Shown here one piece after another: positions 25,308 through 37,662 of a stretch of 64,000 nucleotides of DNA. Both the position numbers and the translations under genes were made by a program. Positions within the stretch are counted from its first letter, which is position 1; each line of letters starts with the position of its first letter. The notes beneath the pieces are model-generated. The model was not told the origin of the DNA. It made no database searches and saw only the letters and a program-made list of their open reading frames with translations. The stretch lies in contig CM076660.1 of assembly GCA_038496675.1 (NCBI GenBank), positions 3,716,267 through 3,780,266 on the forward strand, given 5' to 3'. Origin of the DNA: Rachycentron canadum. Its lineage: Eukaryota; Chordata; Actinopteri; Carangiformes; Rachycentridae.

Positions 25308-25786
25308 GAATCTTTTATTTTGCTTTTAACCAGTGGAGAACAGGGCGGCGAATAAGAGTCTTAAAAACAAAATCAAAAATCTGCTCAAAAGCCAAAACAA
25401 TCAAAAAAAAAAGAATAAGATGATTTGTCTCAAGATTATGAGTGACTTGGGAGATTTATATCAGTCAGGATTGTAATGCTCCAAACATCTGACCTTAATA
25501 CCCAAATCACTGAAGAGGGGCAGGGCCTCAAGCGATGACGCCTCCGAGTTTGTACATTTTTTGGCATGTGACCAACATAATCCAGACTGATTTACAAGGA
25601 GGGCAGCCGCCACACGCAGCAGAACCACACAACCAACCACGAGAACATTTTAAATTATGACTGTCACCACTCAACAGGGTAAACAACAGAGAGGGTGATG
25701 TCATGGGGCTCAGTGAGAAATTGTCCTTTTATATTTCCACAAAGGCAAAAATTAAAACCATCCACGACTCAGTAATAATTCGTCAG

Positions 25787-25805
25787 CCCCCGCCCCGCCC
25801 CCCCC
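25787..25805 (-). other. G-quadruplex motif / GC-box cluster on the minus strand
   Basis: The plus strand reads CCCCCGCCCCGCCCCCCCC, which gives G8-C-G4-C-G5 on the minus strand. The same text contains SP/KLF-type GC boxes. Confidence 0.6.
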
Positions 25806-28596
25806 TTTTTGCTATTTCATTTGTGATTCGGCCTTTGTTTCCTGCTGGTGGATTTTTGTATGATGCTGACCATCATTCCTTCAAAATCAATCATCATTCA
25901 ATTAGTGATAGTAACTGAGGTGGATCTTTTATAGTCAGATGTGCCATGTTTTTAAAACGTCATACACCATGTTTAAATTGACATTTTACATCAAAAACGC
26001 CCAAAATTACATCACGTTCCTATACAAAGTGTTCGAGGAGACAGCGGAGGAAAGATGCTCCGAACGAGCTCGGGTGCATTGACGCGAGAAGCAAGTTTTG
26101 TTCAATGTGTTCGAGTAAATTGAAGCAGTGATGATAACAGTGATAGTGACGGTGCGTCCGGTGCGATGGCGATAGTGACGGGGGCGTGGCGGTGGTCATA
26201 CTCAATCTTTTTCTCATTTATAGTCGACCTTTATCTCAAACCACTCTCAAGCCGCAGCCGTTTAAAATCCAGATGTCAGAATACCTCCGGTGCATAAAGG
26301 GTTAAGTGTGGCCAACAGTCCAAAACAGATATTCAAAGACGCTGCATTAAGTCCTTGGAAACATTTTGTCATCACGACGACGAATTTTACAGCCTTCGTT
26401 TCCTTCTTCATAAATCAAAGCTAATTTAAATATATATATAAATTTGCATCATTTACATCAGTGTTTGCTGCCAGCCATTGTTTTTGAGTTAATTATCAAC
26501 TGTAAACCAGTGCATAGTAGCACCAGTAATGTGTATTGTATCATCCACATGTTCCCTCATCTCACGTTAGTGAGATAAGTCCCATTGTCCCTTTAAAGCT
26601 GCATTAATGAATATTCTTTGTTTAAAAAAAAAAAAAAAAAAACCATCAAAAGATGAGAAAGTGTTTCCCGATTTCCAGCAACAGCAACAGTCCAACACTT
26701 GATTCTTCCCCAATATGTTTGTTCGAACAACTTTAAAAAACAGTTAATTTCCCAATGCAGAATGAAAGGGGCCCAAAGCATTTAGCATTTCATATTTTTT
26801 TTATGAGTCGGAGAACAAGAGTTATCGCCAATAACTTCAGTAGCTTCAGATGACGAACTAACATTGATACCTTCTGGGTTTATTCATCCCCCATGGAGCA
26901 CATGTGTTTTAGTATTCTAAGTTAAATCAATTGTTTTGTTGCCAGAAGTATTCATAGAGGTGGTCTGACTTAGAAAACGGATGGCTCTCAGTGTTGTCGT
27001 CAATGAAAATGCAAATACTCCTGGGGTTATTTTACAGTATCTTGTATTTAAAGGAAGCTTTGTGCTTTTGAGGAAAAGAATGAATTCTGAAAAAGGCAGC
27101 ATGCCAAAGTTAGTGATGCTTGGGGGGGGTTAACTGGAGCAAAACAGAGAAATGTTATCGTACCACCTTAGTATTGTCTTGTCATGAGAGAGTCTGCTTG
27201 TTTGCTAATTGTGCTGGGATTAACAGCAGACATAGCTCTGGCAAATCATACGTGAAGAGTGTGGGAGAAAATGAGAAGTAGCTTAAGTGGGTGAATGACT
27301 GAGCGAGCAAGTGTGCATTCAAGAGACAGAGAGAGAGAGAGATGGGGGGGTGAGGCAATAAATCTAGGACAGACACTGACTGCAGGGTGAAGGGTGGGAG
27401 GGAAAGTGAGGTAGAGAGGATTTCAGAGAGAGAAGGAGAGCTGAAGAGGGAGGGAGGTAAAAGCAGTCGCAGAAGAAAGAAGAGAGCCGGAGATGCGTGG
27501 TTCTCATTGTGAGGTGGGGGGATTTGATTTATATTAAGCATGCAGAGGGGCAGGAGGAGCTCACTGACATTAAACCACTGTTGTAGGATTACAAGATGTA
27601 TCTGTTTGCCTTATATCCAAAAGGAACTGATAGCCAGAGTCTTTCACCGCCGATATCATGAAGTGAATGACTAGTATTTTCATTTTTATTTTGGCAGGCT
27701 GAGGACTTCCCTCAGTCTGCTTCTTCACGCTTTCACAAACTGCTAACCCAACAAAACAGCAAACAGAGGAGAGTTTCAATTAGGGCAGAGAGGAATGGCC
27801 TGAAATTTCCATCACGGTATAATTTGAAGCACGGACGCTGGCGATATCTACCAAGGCATATTGGTCTCTTATTTGTCTGGATGTCACAAAACACGTCCAT
27901 GGAACTGCTCTTTCCTTTCCAAGAGCTTCTCCTCTTCCTTGGTTTCCACGTAAAGCAGCATGGGCTCTCACGTTTCCTCAGACAATCTGCTTCTGCAGGC
28001 TGATGAAAACGAAGCCTGTGGCCAATCCTCAGCCCATTTCAACACAGGGGCCCATCCGTGCACACTCGTACACTGATGCCACAGCCATCATGGGGAGGGC
28101 CGAGGAGAGTAGGCACGTGGCTGAAGTGGGGACTGGAGGAGCCACCGACCTTCTTCCTCCTACAGCCGCCCCAATGCAACACAACATCTGGGCGTCCTCA
28201 CCCACCAAGACGACTAGCCCTTTAACACGAAGACTACCTCCGCCATCTGCATAAAGGCGGAACAATCGGGCCCCGTCCCACTCGGCGTTCGTACCCTTTG
28301 TACAGGACGGTGAGGCAGAATAAAGAAAGCGACATTCCCGGCTTGAACAGGCCGTATAAAAGCAGCTTTCTTCCTCTTCTTTCCGGTAGAATAGGCACAG
28401 TTTAGTGCATTGCTCTCTCCCTCTTGTGTAGTTACATCATTGCTACTTTAGCTCTGTGAGGGCTCCACCGGTCAGTACGGTATATTCTGTAGGGCAAATT
28501 GATGCCAGTCTACTATACTGCTAATACCAGCCACCCCTGTTTCCATTGCCCCGTGGTAGTTATATAAGCTTCTGCTCAAGTCTCCCCACCCTCACA

Positions 28597-28775
28597 AATG
28601 TGGGGTAGGACTAGTTCAGAAAATTCAACAAGGCCAGCGAATCAGCATATTGGTCTTAATCGGATGAATGAGAGCCAGACTCTTTGCTGCTTGTCATTCC
28701 CCTACTCTCTGTCCTACTTCCTGTCTCTCACCACTCTCCTACAAATAAAATGCCCAAAAATTAGGAAGAAAGAGC
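28597..28775 (+). mobile_element. tRNA-derived SINE, diverged
   Basis: The head shows an A box-like TAGTTCAGAAA (28612-28622) and a B box-like GGTCTTAATCG (28652-28662). The body contains the pattern TGCTGCTTGTCATTCCCCTA, then TC-rich blocks and the end ACAAATAAAATGCCCAAAAA. This 3' half is typical of a common fish SINE whose tail reads ...AATAAAGGCAAAAA. It is from a different family than the SINE at 20975-21128. Confidence 0.55.
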
Positions 28776-29955
28776 GATAAACCTGTCCCGCTTGACTCTG
28801 CAGTGTTGCAGCATCTTTCAAGTCAACCTCGGTTTACCAGCAGCAAATAGTCAGCAGCTACCCCGGCGGGCATTTAGGAGTTGGGGGAGACCAAAACTGA
28901 GCTAAAAAGATGAATGCTGAAATTACATCCAATTTGCAACTGAATGCTAAAGTTGCTCCATACATGTCTGCTGTAATAATGTGCATCGATTTTCCGCTTG
29001 TAAAACGACGCGGGTTATTTGTATCACTGAGTAACAGCGTTGTTTTAGTCAAGGTATCAAGCCGGGCCCCAACTCCTACATACAGATTATTAGGTGACAC
29101 AGATGTGAGTCACAGTTCCCATTCAGACTGAAAACTTTTTGAAACATTTTCAAATTTCAGTCAGAGAACGAAGATTACTGATCGCTGATTTGTAGGCTAT
29201 AAATAAATGGACTGCACTTATGAATAATTTTTCTGCCTTAAGTGCCTCACAATTTGCATTTCATTCATCTATTCACAAACACTGCCGGGACATCCAGAGC
29301 AATCCACAACTCAGTGTTTTGTTCACAACATGGGGAGGAACCGGACCAATATCTGTAGATCAATCCTTTATTCCTCGATTGGTCACATCCCATCAGGGCG
29401 GTTCGTTTACAATGACAATCAAAGGCTACATCCTGATGATCCAACTATAAACTGAGATGCACCAGCAACAGCCAGAATGTACTGCTCAAGATACTGCGCT
29501 GGAACAGACTCCAGGACAAGCATCTTGGTGAGTAAAAAAAAACTTTTAAAAAGGCGTCCAACTCCTTGTCTTAATGTCTGTCCAGTTAATTTAACTGTAG
29601 CAGCCGTAACTGATGGGTCAACTCGAGCTGCAGACTGTTTTGCCGCCAGACGCTGGGCAAGAAAACCACTCCCCGCAGCAGATCCTGCCGACTTGGCCGA
29701 CACTGATGGTATTGACTTTGAGCTTCTCTGGCCACAAGCGAGGAGCCGCGTTTGTGTTCGATGCACTTGTGATTTGCCCACTCGTGATGGACCCGTCTTC
29801 AGCCGACGGTTTTTAATTATATCTCAAATACGTTTCTATACATAAACAACAATTTTTCCAGATAATGAAATGTGCCTAAAGTTAGTTACGGTCACTATAA
29901 TTATTTGCAGAAGGTACATGAAATAGAAACACTGTGGCAGATGAACTCTATTTAC

Positions 29956-29988
<33 letters not shown>
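29956..29988. repeat. (AAT)n microsatellite
   Basis: Eleven AAT units, followed six bases later by a perfect hairpin (29994-30024). Confidence 0.97.
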
Positions 29989-29989
<1 letters not shown>

Positions 29990-29993
29990 GATA

Positions 29994-30024
29994 ATTTTTG
30001 AGACATTATTCATGTCTCAAAAAT
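29994..30024. repeat. perfect 13-bp hairpin
   Basis: ATTTTTGAGACAT and ATGTCTCAAAAAT are perfect inverted copies around a 5-base loop (TATTC). It is not followed by a gene; its role is unknown. Confidence 0.9.
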
Positions 30025-30703
30025 GACCATACAACAGTCGACACACGATGCCAGTCACAACAAAATCTGAGCATGAATATAGGAAGCTGCTATTTACTGC
30101 TGTTCAGTTTGCATTGTATTATATTGTATTAGTAGCAATAGAGGGTGAGGGATTAGAATTTAAATGGGACAGTGCAGCAGAAAATACAGCAGCAGATATA
30201 TTTTAATTTTAGTGGCTTTTCTTTCCTCATTGGATTTTTCTCTAATAAAATTCTATATGTCTGAGCGAGCCACACAGATTTTATAGTGCTTTAATTAGTA
30301 CATTAGAATTGCAATATAAACAACATAAATTCAGACTAGATTCCTGTTGTTTTCCACCTACTGCTTATGCTGTAAAGGCCTGACTGGTGTCTGTATTGGA
30401 GTAACTAGGAGCTGCACTGGGAGCTGTGGTTCTGATGCCGCTCTGCTCCTCCTCGTCTGTTGTGCAGAGTTGTTGCTGCTCGATGAACAGCTATTTGAAG
30501 CATTTCTTCAGTTTGTCTTTCAAGTCAGCAACAGTGCAACAACACCGCTGCCTCAGTGTTTTTTTTTTCCCAGCTAAAGATGCCAACACACAAATGTGAG
30601 CAGGTGGACGGAGCCACGGGGGCGACCCGGACATTGTCAGCGGAGGATGAAGACGACCACGCACGCCCACAGTGGGCCAGGCCGACCACCATAACACTAC
30701 CGC

Positions 30704-30748
30704 ATCTCTCTCTCTCTCTCCCTGTCTCTCTGTCTTTATCCCTCTCTG
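30704..30748. repeat. (TC)n microsatellite, impure
   Basis: TC units at 30704-30720 continue with interruptions as CTGTCTCTCTGTC. Confidence 0.9.
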
Positions 30749-31274
30749 ATGCTTCATTTTTCCCCCCACTTTAAGCCACTGGCCCAGTTTGTGTTGCAGC
30801 CCACTGGGAAAAAGTCCCAGTTTTCCCAATGGCCCCATGTCAACATTGATGCATCCTCAAATTTCTACCCACTAAGTGAAATCAGCACATTGTCTCCCAA
30901 GATAAACAAAACTATGCGCTGAGCCGTTTCTAGTGCCAGTAAGCTCCGGTAAGCATGGGAAGGTGGCACACACCAAGTTGTTCTGGGGTCAAATTATTGA
31001 AGCAAACATCTATTTAAATGTACAGTATGTCTGCGAAATAATATAATCAAGCTTAATGGTTCATAAGCCTCAGGCCAAACGTTGTGTTTTTGTTCCACTT
31101 CCGTTTATCTGCCTTGTTAAAATATTAAAAATATGGATGTTTTGTGCATTTTTTTCAGAACCATCTCCATATTTGAAACTCAAGAAACAAGTAAATCTCT
31201 TGCTGCACTCAAGGTGCATTTGTCTCGAAAAACCCACCTCTTTTTTTAACTTGTAAAGGTGTCAAATATGATAA

Positions 31275-31560
31275 CAGCTGAAACAATTAGTTGAATTAGT
31301 TAATTAGTCGATTGACAGAAACTATTTTTATAATGGATTTTTGATTGGAGTCATTTTTCTGACAAATACGTCATCAATGCGCGGACTCGGTGCCTTCCTG
31401 TGTTTCAGATTATTACAAACTGAATAAATCTGAGTGTCTGACTTTTTGAAATTGTGACATTTTCCTCGTGTTTTCCGTCGTTTTACAGTCCAAAGATTTA
31501 AGTAATCAAGAAAATGACTGGCAGATTTATCAATAATGGATCCAATCAATCAGCGAAACT
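31275..31560 (+). mobile_element. interspersed repeat of the 'ATTAGTCGATTGACAG' family, copy 1
   Basis: The element starts AGCTGAAACAATTAGTTGAA, then TTAGTCGATTGACAGAAACT, a middle block with TTTTTGAAATTGTGACATTT, and ends AATGACTGGCAGATTTATCA. This order matches a non-coding repeat I know to be very common in fish genomes, whose ends usually read GATTAGTCGACTAATCGATT and TTAATCGATAATGAAAATAATCG. It has no reading frame and is moderately diverged. Confidence 0.55.
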
Positions 31561-32666
31561 GGTTATGGTGTAACTGACAAATGCTCTCAAAGAAACATAA
31601 ACATTAAAATCTGAGAGTTTTTGGTTTTTCTGTTTATTTTAGTTGTCCGTTTATCTTCAAGAGCAGGAGAAATGTTGACGTTGATTGACAGGAGGATTCA
31701 CCTGTCATTTCACACATCAGCCTCATCAACCCGAGCGCGTTAATAAATCCCTGGTTCCAATAAGTGTGGCTTTTTTTTATTTTTTGTTTGTTTTTTTTTT
31801 AACTCAGTCAATAACTGCTAGGGTTTTCAATCACAAACAGATCACTTTAAAGGGGTTATTACATCATTTCCAATCTATTTCTTTCGAAGGCTCGGTGCAT
31901 TTCAATGAAGCAGTGCTATGCAACGCCACAACAAATAATTTATAACCTGCTGTTGCATGATAATACAATTATGGACAGTCTGAAGCACAGGACAGGTACA
32001 TCAGGGACCTCACTGACTACTTTTCTAATTAAAGCACCTGATTGAATAAAGGCCACCCAGGTGGTTTTAATGTGATTTTAGTTTCAATTGAAATGGTGTC
32101 TTGAGGGCTAGTACAATTTAATTTACATGCAATTATTCTTTTTTTTTTTTTAATCATAGGTCTTAATTATTGCACCTAATCAGTGTATTTTTCTTACTTC
32201 AGCAATCATAAAGACTGTACACCCAAAGGCAAACAACGGCTGTGCCAATTGATTTGAGCGTTTCGTTTGTTTCTCTTGGTCTGACAAGGTAAAAAAACAT
32301 TTGTTAGAAGCGTGATGAATATTTTCAAGCCAGGGAGATTTTCATACTGTCGTTGAGACTTGAAAAGATTTAAAGCAACCAATCAAACCTGCTTAACGCA
32401 ATTGCATAAAAACACTTCACTAACATAAGCTTCCAGGTCATAAAGCACAATTTGGTTATGACAGGAAAACACAGTTGCGTTGAATACTTGTGTTATAAAC
32501 CACAGTGCCCTGAAGAGGCTACAGCAGGGCGACTGTTAAGGCACTTTGTTATTTGAACTGGAGCCATGTAGAGCGCAGATTATCCAACTGTTAACTTGCT
32601 GTTAATTACCAGATGCTCCGCTGGTTACATGACAGATAAGTCTGCAAGTTAAACACATACATGACA

Positions 32667-32725
32667 CAGAGAGAGAGAGAGGGAGAGGGAGAGAGAGAGG
32701 GAGAGAGGAGAGAGGGGGGGGGGGG
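32667..32725. repeat. (GA)n microsatellite followed by G12
   Basis: GA and GGGA units run to 32713, then twelve G (32714-32725). Purine-only on the plus strand for 56 bases. Confidence 0.95.
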
Positions 32726-33110
32726 CAGTTTCCAAAATAAATGTTGAAGGTCGATTACAAACCAGTGCTATAAGAGAATAGTTGGGGTGGTGGAGGGGTT
32801 ATGAAACTGAGCCAATCACTCGTTCCAAATGGCCAGCTAACAGGATAAGCACTGAATTAACTGCAGGGGAAAAGTTTGATTACAAGCTAATTAAATCTCA
32901 TTTCAGCCAAGTATGTGTAATCATTTTGTTTGACATAGACTTTCTCAATATAAACCAGAAAATCTAAAGGATCCACTGAGCTAACCATGAAAAACCTGCC
33001 TGCAGATCGTTGATACGTATCAGCCCTAGATATCTTATAAAATATATATACAGGTTTTTTGTTGGGCCGACATGGGCCGACTGAGCACAGGCCCAGGGGT
33101 CGGGGGGCCA

Positions 33111-33220
33111 AGAAACAGCCACAAACAGATGTAAAACAACTACAAGGGAATGCAAAATGACCACAAATCAACACACACTGGCCACAATGAGATGCAAACA
33201 ACCGCAAATAACCACGACAG
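33111..33220 (+). repeat. degenerate ~20-base minisatellite
   Basis: Units of the form AAAATGACCACAAAGAGATG recur with changes (CAGCCACAAACAGATGTAAA, CAACTACAAGGGAATGC, TGACCACAAATC, GGCCACAATGAGATGC). A GC-rich stretch with GGGCCGACAT/GGGCCGACTG precedes it at 33064-33083. The text resembles a common fish tandem repeat. Confidence 0.5.
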
Positions 33221-35225
33221 ACAAGCGACACCCATATGTGGTTGTTTTCTGTCCCTTTCAGTCAGGCATGATGGCAGGACCTGGCAACATCTTAACATTT
33301 GCTCTCTGGTTGACCTGAATTCATTTACGAAAGTCTTTAGCCTGTTTGCATCGACACGTCCCAACGCATGAGCCACATTCGTAGCAGAATAGTTCATTAC
33401 TAAAATTACGCAGCCCAGTGACTTGGAATAAGTCACTGGCTTTACGTTCACAGTAGTTTTAATAGAAACAAGTGTCTCACTTCTCGACTTGCTGCTGATC
33501 TTAGCTTTAGTTTAATCAACAGTGAAACAATGATCAGACAACAGTGCAGCGAACATCCTGTAGAGTTTAATAATGCTTACAGCAAGACACACCCTGTGTT
33601 CTCTGACAGTCACACTTAGTGGCAGAGCAGCAAATCCTGAATCACAGAGTCCTTTGTTTAATCACGTCGTAATCAGCCCAGACGCCGTCTACATGTTGGC
33701 GGTCAGAGCCACGAGTACCGACGAGTTTCAACTGCGCCCGCACATTCGACCCAGATTCGGTCGAAATCGCAATATGATATGGCTGATACACAGAGCAACA
33801 TCACAGGAGCTGCAAAAAAATAAATAAATACATTTCTTTGCCTATTGTACAGCCAAAGGTTTGACCACATCCATCCACAAGCTCTGCCCTCATTTTGATC
33901 TCAGTCACACACCTGCAAATTTTCGTGACTGCGTCTTTCACCGCTGTGACACTTTCACAGCGACAATCTGTCCACTGACAGACGGACGTATAAACACCTG
34001 CCAAAGAGCTGAAAACCACCTCTGTGGGACATCACAGGTGTTGCTGATGCAGAACAGTGGGTGTCTCCAGATCCACATTTTTTTGGCATGATCTCACACA
34101 CACGAAACACACATATACACACAGATCCACAAGGTGAAAACAAGAGCAGCCACACTTTTGCATCTGATTAAAAAAGGATAAAATAAGCTGAAGGACAAAG
34201 TGGCTTGAAAACAGCATGCTCGATAAAGCAGTGAGGAATCTCCCCTCAGAGGGTTGAGACTGACAGTCAGACCCCCTCGGTGGAGTTTTGTGATGGCTGT
34301 GAATTTTGAAGAGCGAGAACCCGAAGGAAAAATATTTGGCTTCTCGAGACATAAAATATTAATGAATACATGAACTAACAAAAAGTGATCTGCTCAGCAG
34401 CGAAGTTTGGCTTGTGGATTTTTGCTCAAGTGTATTGACTCAACAGCTGATAGTAAAGACTGGAGCCCGTGTCGGCCGTCACACAAGTTCATGATGAAGT
34501 TTATTTTCCACCTTCAGCTCCTCTGATTGTCACACGTCATAAATTCCACATTTCCCTTCTGTTCGTGTAAGGGTCCATTATTTTGACTGACTGACTGTTT
34601 GACAACGCGACACTCACACCAGGCCTCTCGACCAAACACTCTTTCATTGAAAAAGAAAAGCAGAGGGGAGGAGGGGAGGAGAAGCCAAACAGCCAACACA
34701 GGGTGACCTTTGGGGCGGACGCCATTGAAACTGAAGATTTAATGCTAGTTTGCAAAATCTGGGCTGAAAGGCATCTAAAACACCACCAACAATTTGTAAC
34801 AGTTGTGTATAAACCAAGTACTCTAATACCTACTTCTAATGGATTAACAACCAGATGGTGCTACAGTGGATCAGCAGTTAGTCTGACAGTATGTGGATCA
34901 CATGTCGTCGCTCCCTCCCTCCCAACAATCGTGGGAGAAATTTGGTCCCGTCCGTCCCTCGGTCTGCACTGATGTTCATGCCCAGGTAAACTCAGACCTG
35001 CTTCTTATTTATGGCCGGTGTCGTCCCCGGAGTGCTTTTCTGAGGGGGGGGGGGGGGTCTGTGAGGAGGAGACCAGCGTAGGCTGTGAGTTTGATGGAGG
35101 GCTGGAGGGTTTGTCCTGTCTTCCGGGACAAGAAGACAGGAAAGCGTTGAGGTGCGTCAGTTGCTTTACTGCTACAGCCGTGGGGTCCAAACAGCAGGTG
35201 GCCATTATTTTTGCTGGGTCTGATA

Positions 35226-35319
35226 CATTTGTGGGGACCAGACTACTGGACCCTACAGGGTCTGAGGGTCAAGACTCAGTGTTAGATTCAGGGTAATGGG
35301 CCGGGGTCCCCACAAATAT
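35226..35319. mobile_element. short element bounded by GTGGGGACC inverted ends
   Basis: CATTTGTGGGGACC (35226-35239) and GGTCCCCACAAAT (35305-35317) are inverted copies about 65 bases apart. The right edge reads GTCCCCACAAATATAGGAAG, a phrase typical of a fish interspersed repeat. Non-coding. Confidence 0.5.
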
Positions 35320-35439
35320 AGGAAGACAAGCATGCGCTTAATGTTATGGGATGGTGAGTGATTGACCTCTCACAGCTCTTCACACTACAAGCCACACGAC
35401 GCACAACAATGTTGCATGCGTTCAAGCATCATCATCAAA

Positions 35440-35493
35440 ACCAGGAAACAAACTGCCAACCCTTGGACAGGCAGATGATCTGCTCTACCACAG
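35440..35493 (-). mobile_element. tRNA-like SINE head, fragment
   Basis: On the minus strand GTGGTAGAGCAGATCATCTG carries an A box (TGGTAGAGCAG, 35490-35480) and, after GGTTGGC, a decayed B box (AGTTTGTTTCC, 35454-35444). This matches the start of a widespread fish repeat that begins with GTGGTAGAG and continues with a cell-type tRNA promoter. The body and tail are not recognisable to the left. Confidence 0.45.
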
Positions 35494-36858
35494 GAAGCAG
35501 TGTGCGGGTCTCTATTTGTGCGTTTGTCCCACAGGGAAAATGTAATTGTTATGCGTCAATGTTTTCGCCAGGTTGGATCACACGTGTACGAAGTATGTGA
35601 CGTCAGAGACCGAGGTTCGCGCCCTCAGTCCAGACGTGTGGTTGGGTCTCGGGGACCGAAGCACTCTGGGGAAATATGGTGGTTTTTGTTAAATGTTAAC
35701 AATGATGTTAACAGTGAACATGTTGTGTCTTTTTCATGTTTCCTGTTGTTTCCTTACTTCAAAGTTTTCCCACCTCCGAAACAAAGGTGCCTGTTCATTT
35801 GTGATTTGACAGAGCACAAACATACCAGCAAAACTGGGAATTACATTACACTTCAAAGAACGAACATCTTTGAAGAAACCAAAAGCTGTGACATAACCTT
35901 TTATATCTTAACCCGCACGAAGAGAGTGACACAACATAACTTCTGAACGCGACGGGAGGTAAACTCCTGGTCTCTAGATGACTCACTCTGAAAAACCTGG
36001 AGTTCAAACAGAGTTGAAAAACTGTACTAATTGTCCCACACACACAGAAATTGTCGAACAAGACAAATCCAATTTCAAGTTGTGTAATATACTGTGTACA
36101 AACATAATTAGGATTTCTGTTCAAAATAAAATAAACTCCTAAAATAAGCTGTTTTTGCATCCGTCTTGCTGCAAATGACAAACTTCAGTGTTGGTACCCA
36201 TGTGTTTAAAAAAAAAAAAAGCTGCCAGAAGGAGCAGATCAAATAAACCACATCTCCTTTGGGAGAGAGAACCACAGGAGACGAGGATGTGAAGTTCTTA
36301 GAATAAAAACTTGGAGCACGTCATGTGTGTCAGTGACGCCTTCAGCCAATCAGGGCCAAGCTCCTTCTGAGCCGAGTTTCTGGGTCATGTGACCTTGGGG
36401 CTGTAAAGGAAATTCTGGTACGTAAGCGTGTGTAAGCATTATTCCATATCATAATCCTGATCATATCGCATTGCGAATGTACGTCTTGTCCCTGGTGCCA
36501 TGTGTCACGTGTCTCCGTCTGACCTCACCTCACGGCACCAACTGCTATGTGTCGTCTTCTTACGATGTCGTCCTTGTCCTTGGTCGATAACGTGACGCAT
36601 TTGCACATCTCATGCTGGAGAGCGCGGTGCGCGGTACTTGCCTGGAATTGAATTTACTTAAGGCAAGAGCTGATATTCAACAGTCAACTTGCCGCAACAT
36701 GAGGTTCTGCATCGTTTGATTTCCACCATGCACAATGTTGCATTAATCCTTTTAGACCCACATTAAGGCTGTCACTTTTTTAAATTTCACCCGGCGCTCC
36801 ACATATTCAGACAAAGAACAACCCAAAATAAGGTTGTGACTCACACCGCCTCGGACTG

Positions 36859-36889
<31 letters not shown>

Positions 36890-37615
36890 CGATTCCACGA
36901 GTCTACACTACACCAATGATCTGATAATACAAAAGATGTTGGTTGTATTATAACACAATCGCCTCAAAGATTACCACTTCAGTCTATCTTCTCTCTGCAG
37001 GCAGAGAAACAAGTTTAAAAAAAAAAAAAGAAAAAAAATCAATGCACTATACACAATCTCCAGGCACGAACAACCTCCTGCCCTTTATATCCACTGTGTT
37101 GATCTTATGACTCAGACTTACTACTGATTATCGTCTGTTGCATCTGCTTCAATCGAGTCAGTTCAGTTTTTCTGACTCATTGGGTCGAGTACATTGACAG
37201 ACGCTTGCGAACAGAAGAAATTATCAACGCTGTTAGCACTGCAGTGTTTTAAAGACAGTTCCAACGAGGCTTAATAAAGCTTGTAGTACTATACAGTCGC
37301 AATCAGTTTGCTAGAGAATGAACAAAGGATTAAAAAAAACATTTACTTAATCATCTTTAAGCAGAAAATGAGAAAAAAAAAAATTCTGTCTACCACTCTG
37401 TTTTCTATTAATCGCTGTAGTTTAACTTACAACATGCAAAACTAGACCCCTTAACAATTAGATCATTTCTTCATTTGTTGAAGTGGATCCTCCAACCAGG
37501 AAGAATATATCTGAGGAACAGCGTCTTCAGAAAGACACAAAAAAACAAATGTGTAAACTTGGTTGAACTCTCCAAATGCAAAGATTCATGCAGAAATGTT
37601 TCAACTCAGTGAAAG

Positions 37616-37618
<3 letters not shown>

Positions 37619-37661
<43 letters not shown>
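37619..37661. repeat. (AG)n microsatellite
   Basis: About 21 perfect AG units. Confidence 0.98.

Positions 37662-37662
<1 letters not shown>

Larger units (their letters stand above)
21129..28596. other. non-coding
   Basis: No supported gene in 7.5 kb. It contains the G-rich tract at 21294-21322, A29 at 24313-24341, the GC-box cluster at 25787-25805 and a TATAAAAG motif at 28355-28362. The stretch 24520-24720 is non-repetitive sequence of regulatory appearance. Confidence 0.5.
28776..31274. other. non-coding
   Basis: No supported gene. Opposed open frames at 29419-29845 (about 120 codons) have no recognisable domain. Holds the (AAT)n tract with its hairpin and a (TC)n tract. Confidence 0.5.
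31561..35225. other. non-coding
   Basis: No supported gene. The 32000-32640 part is non-repetitive and TAAT-rich. A purine tract lies at 32667-32725, a minisatellite at 33111-33220 and a G14 run near 35043-35056. Overlapping alternative hairpins sit at 35111-35140. Confidence 0.5.

Noticed and set aside
28003..28254. Overlapping open frames on both strands in a GC-richer patch
   Set aside because: No domain on either strand and no splice signals; noted only as local composition change.
35500..35946. Plus-strand frame of 148 codons
   Set aside because: No domain and AT-driven composition in the second half; probably chance.
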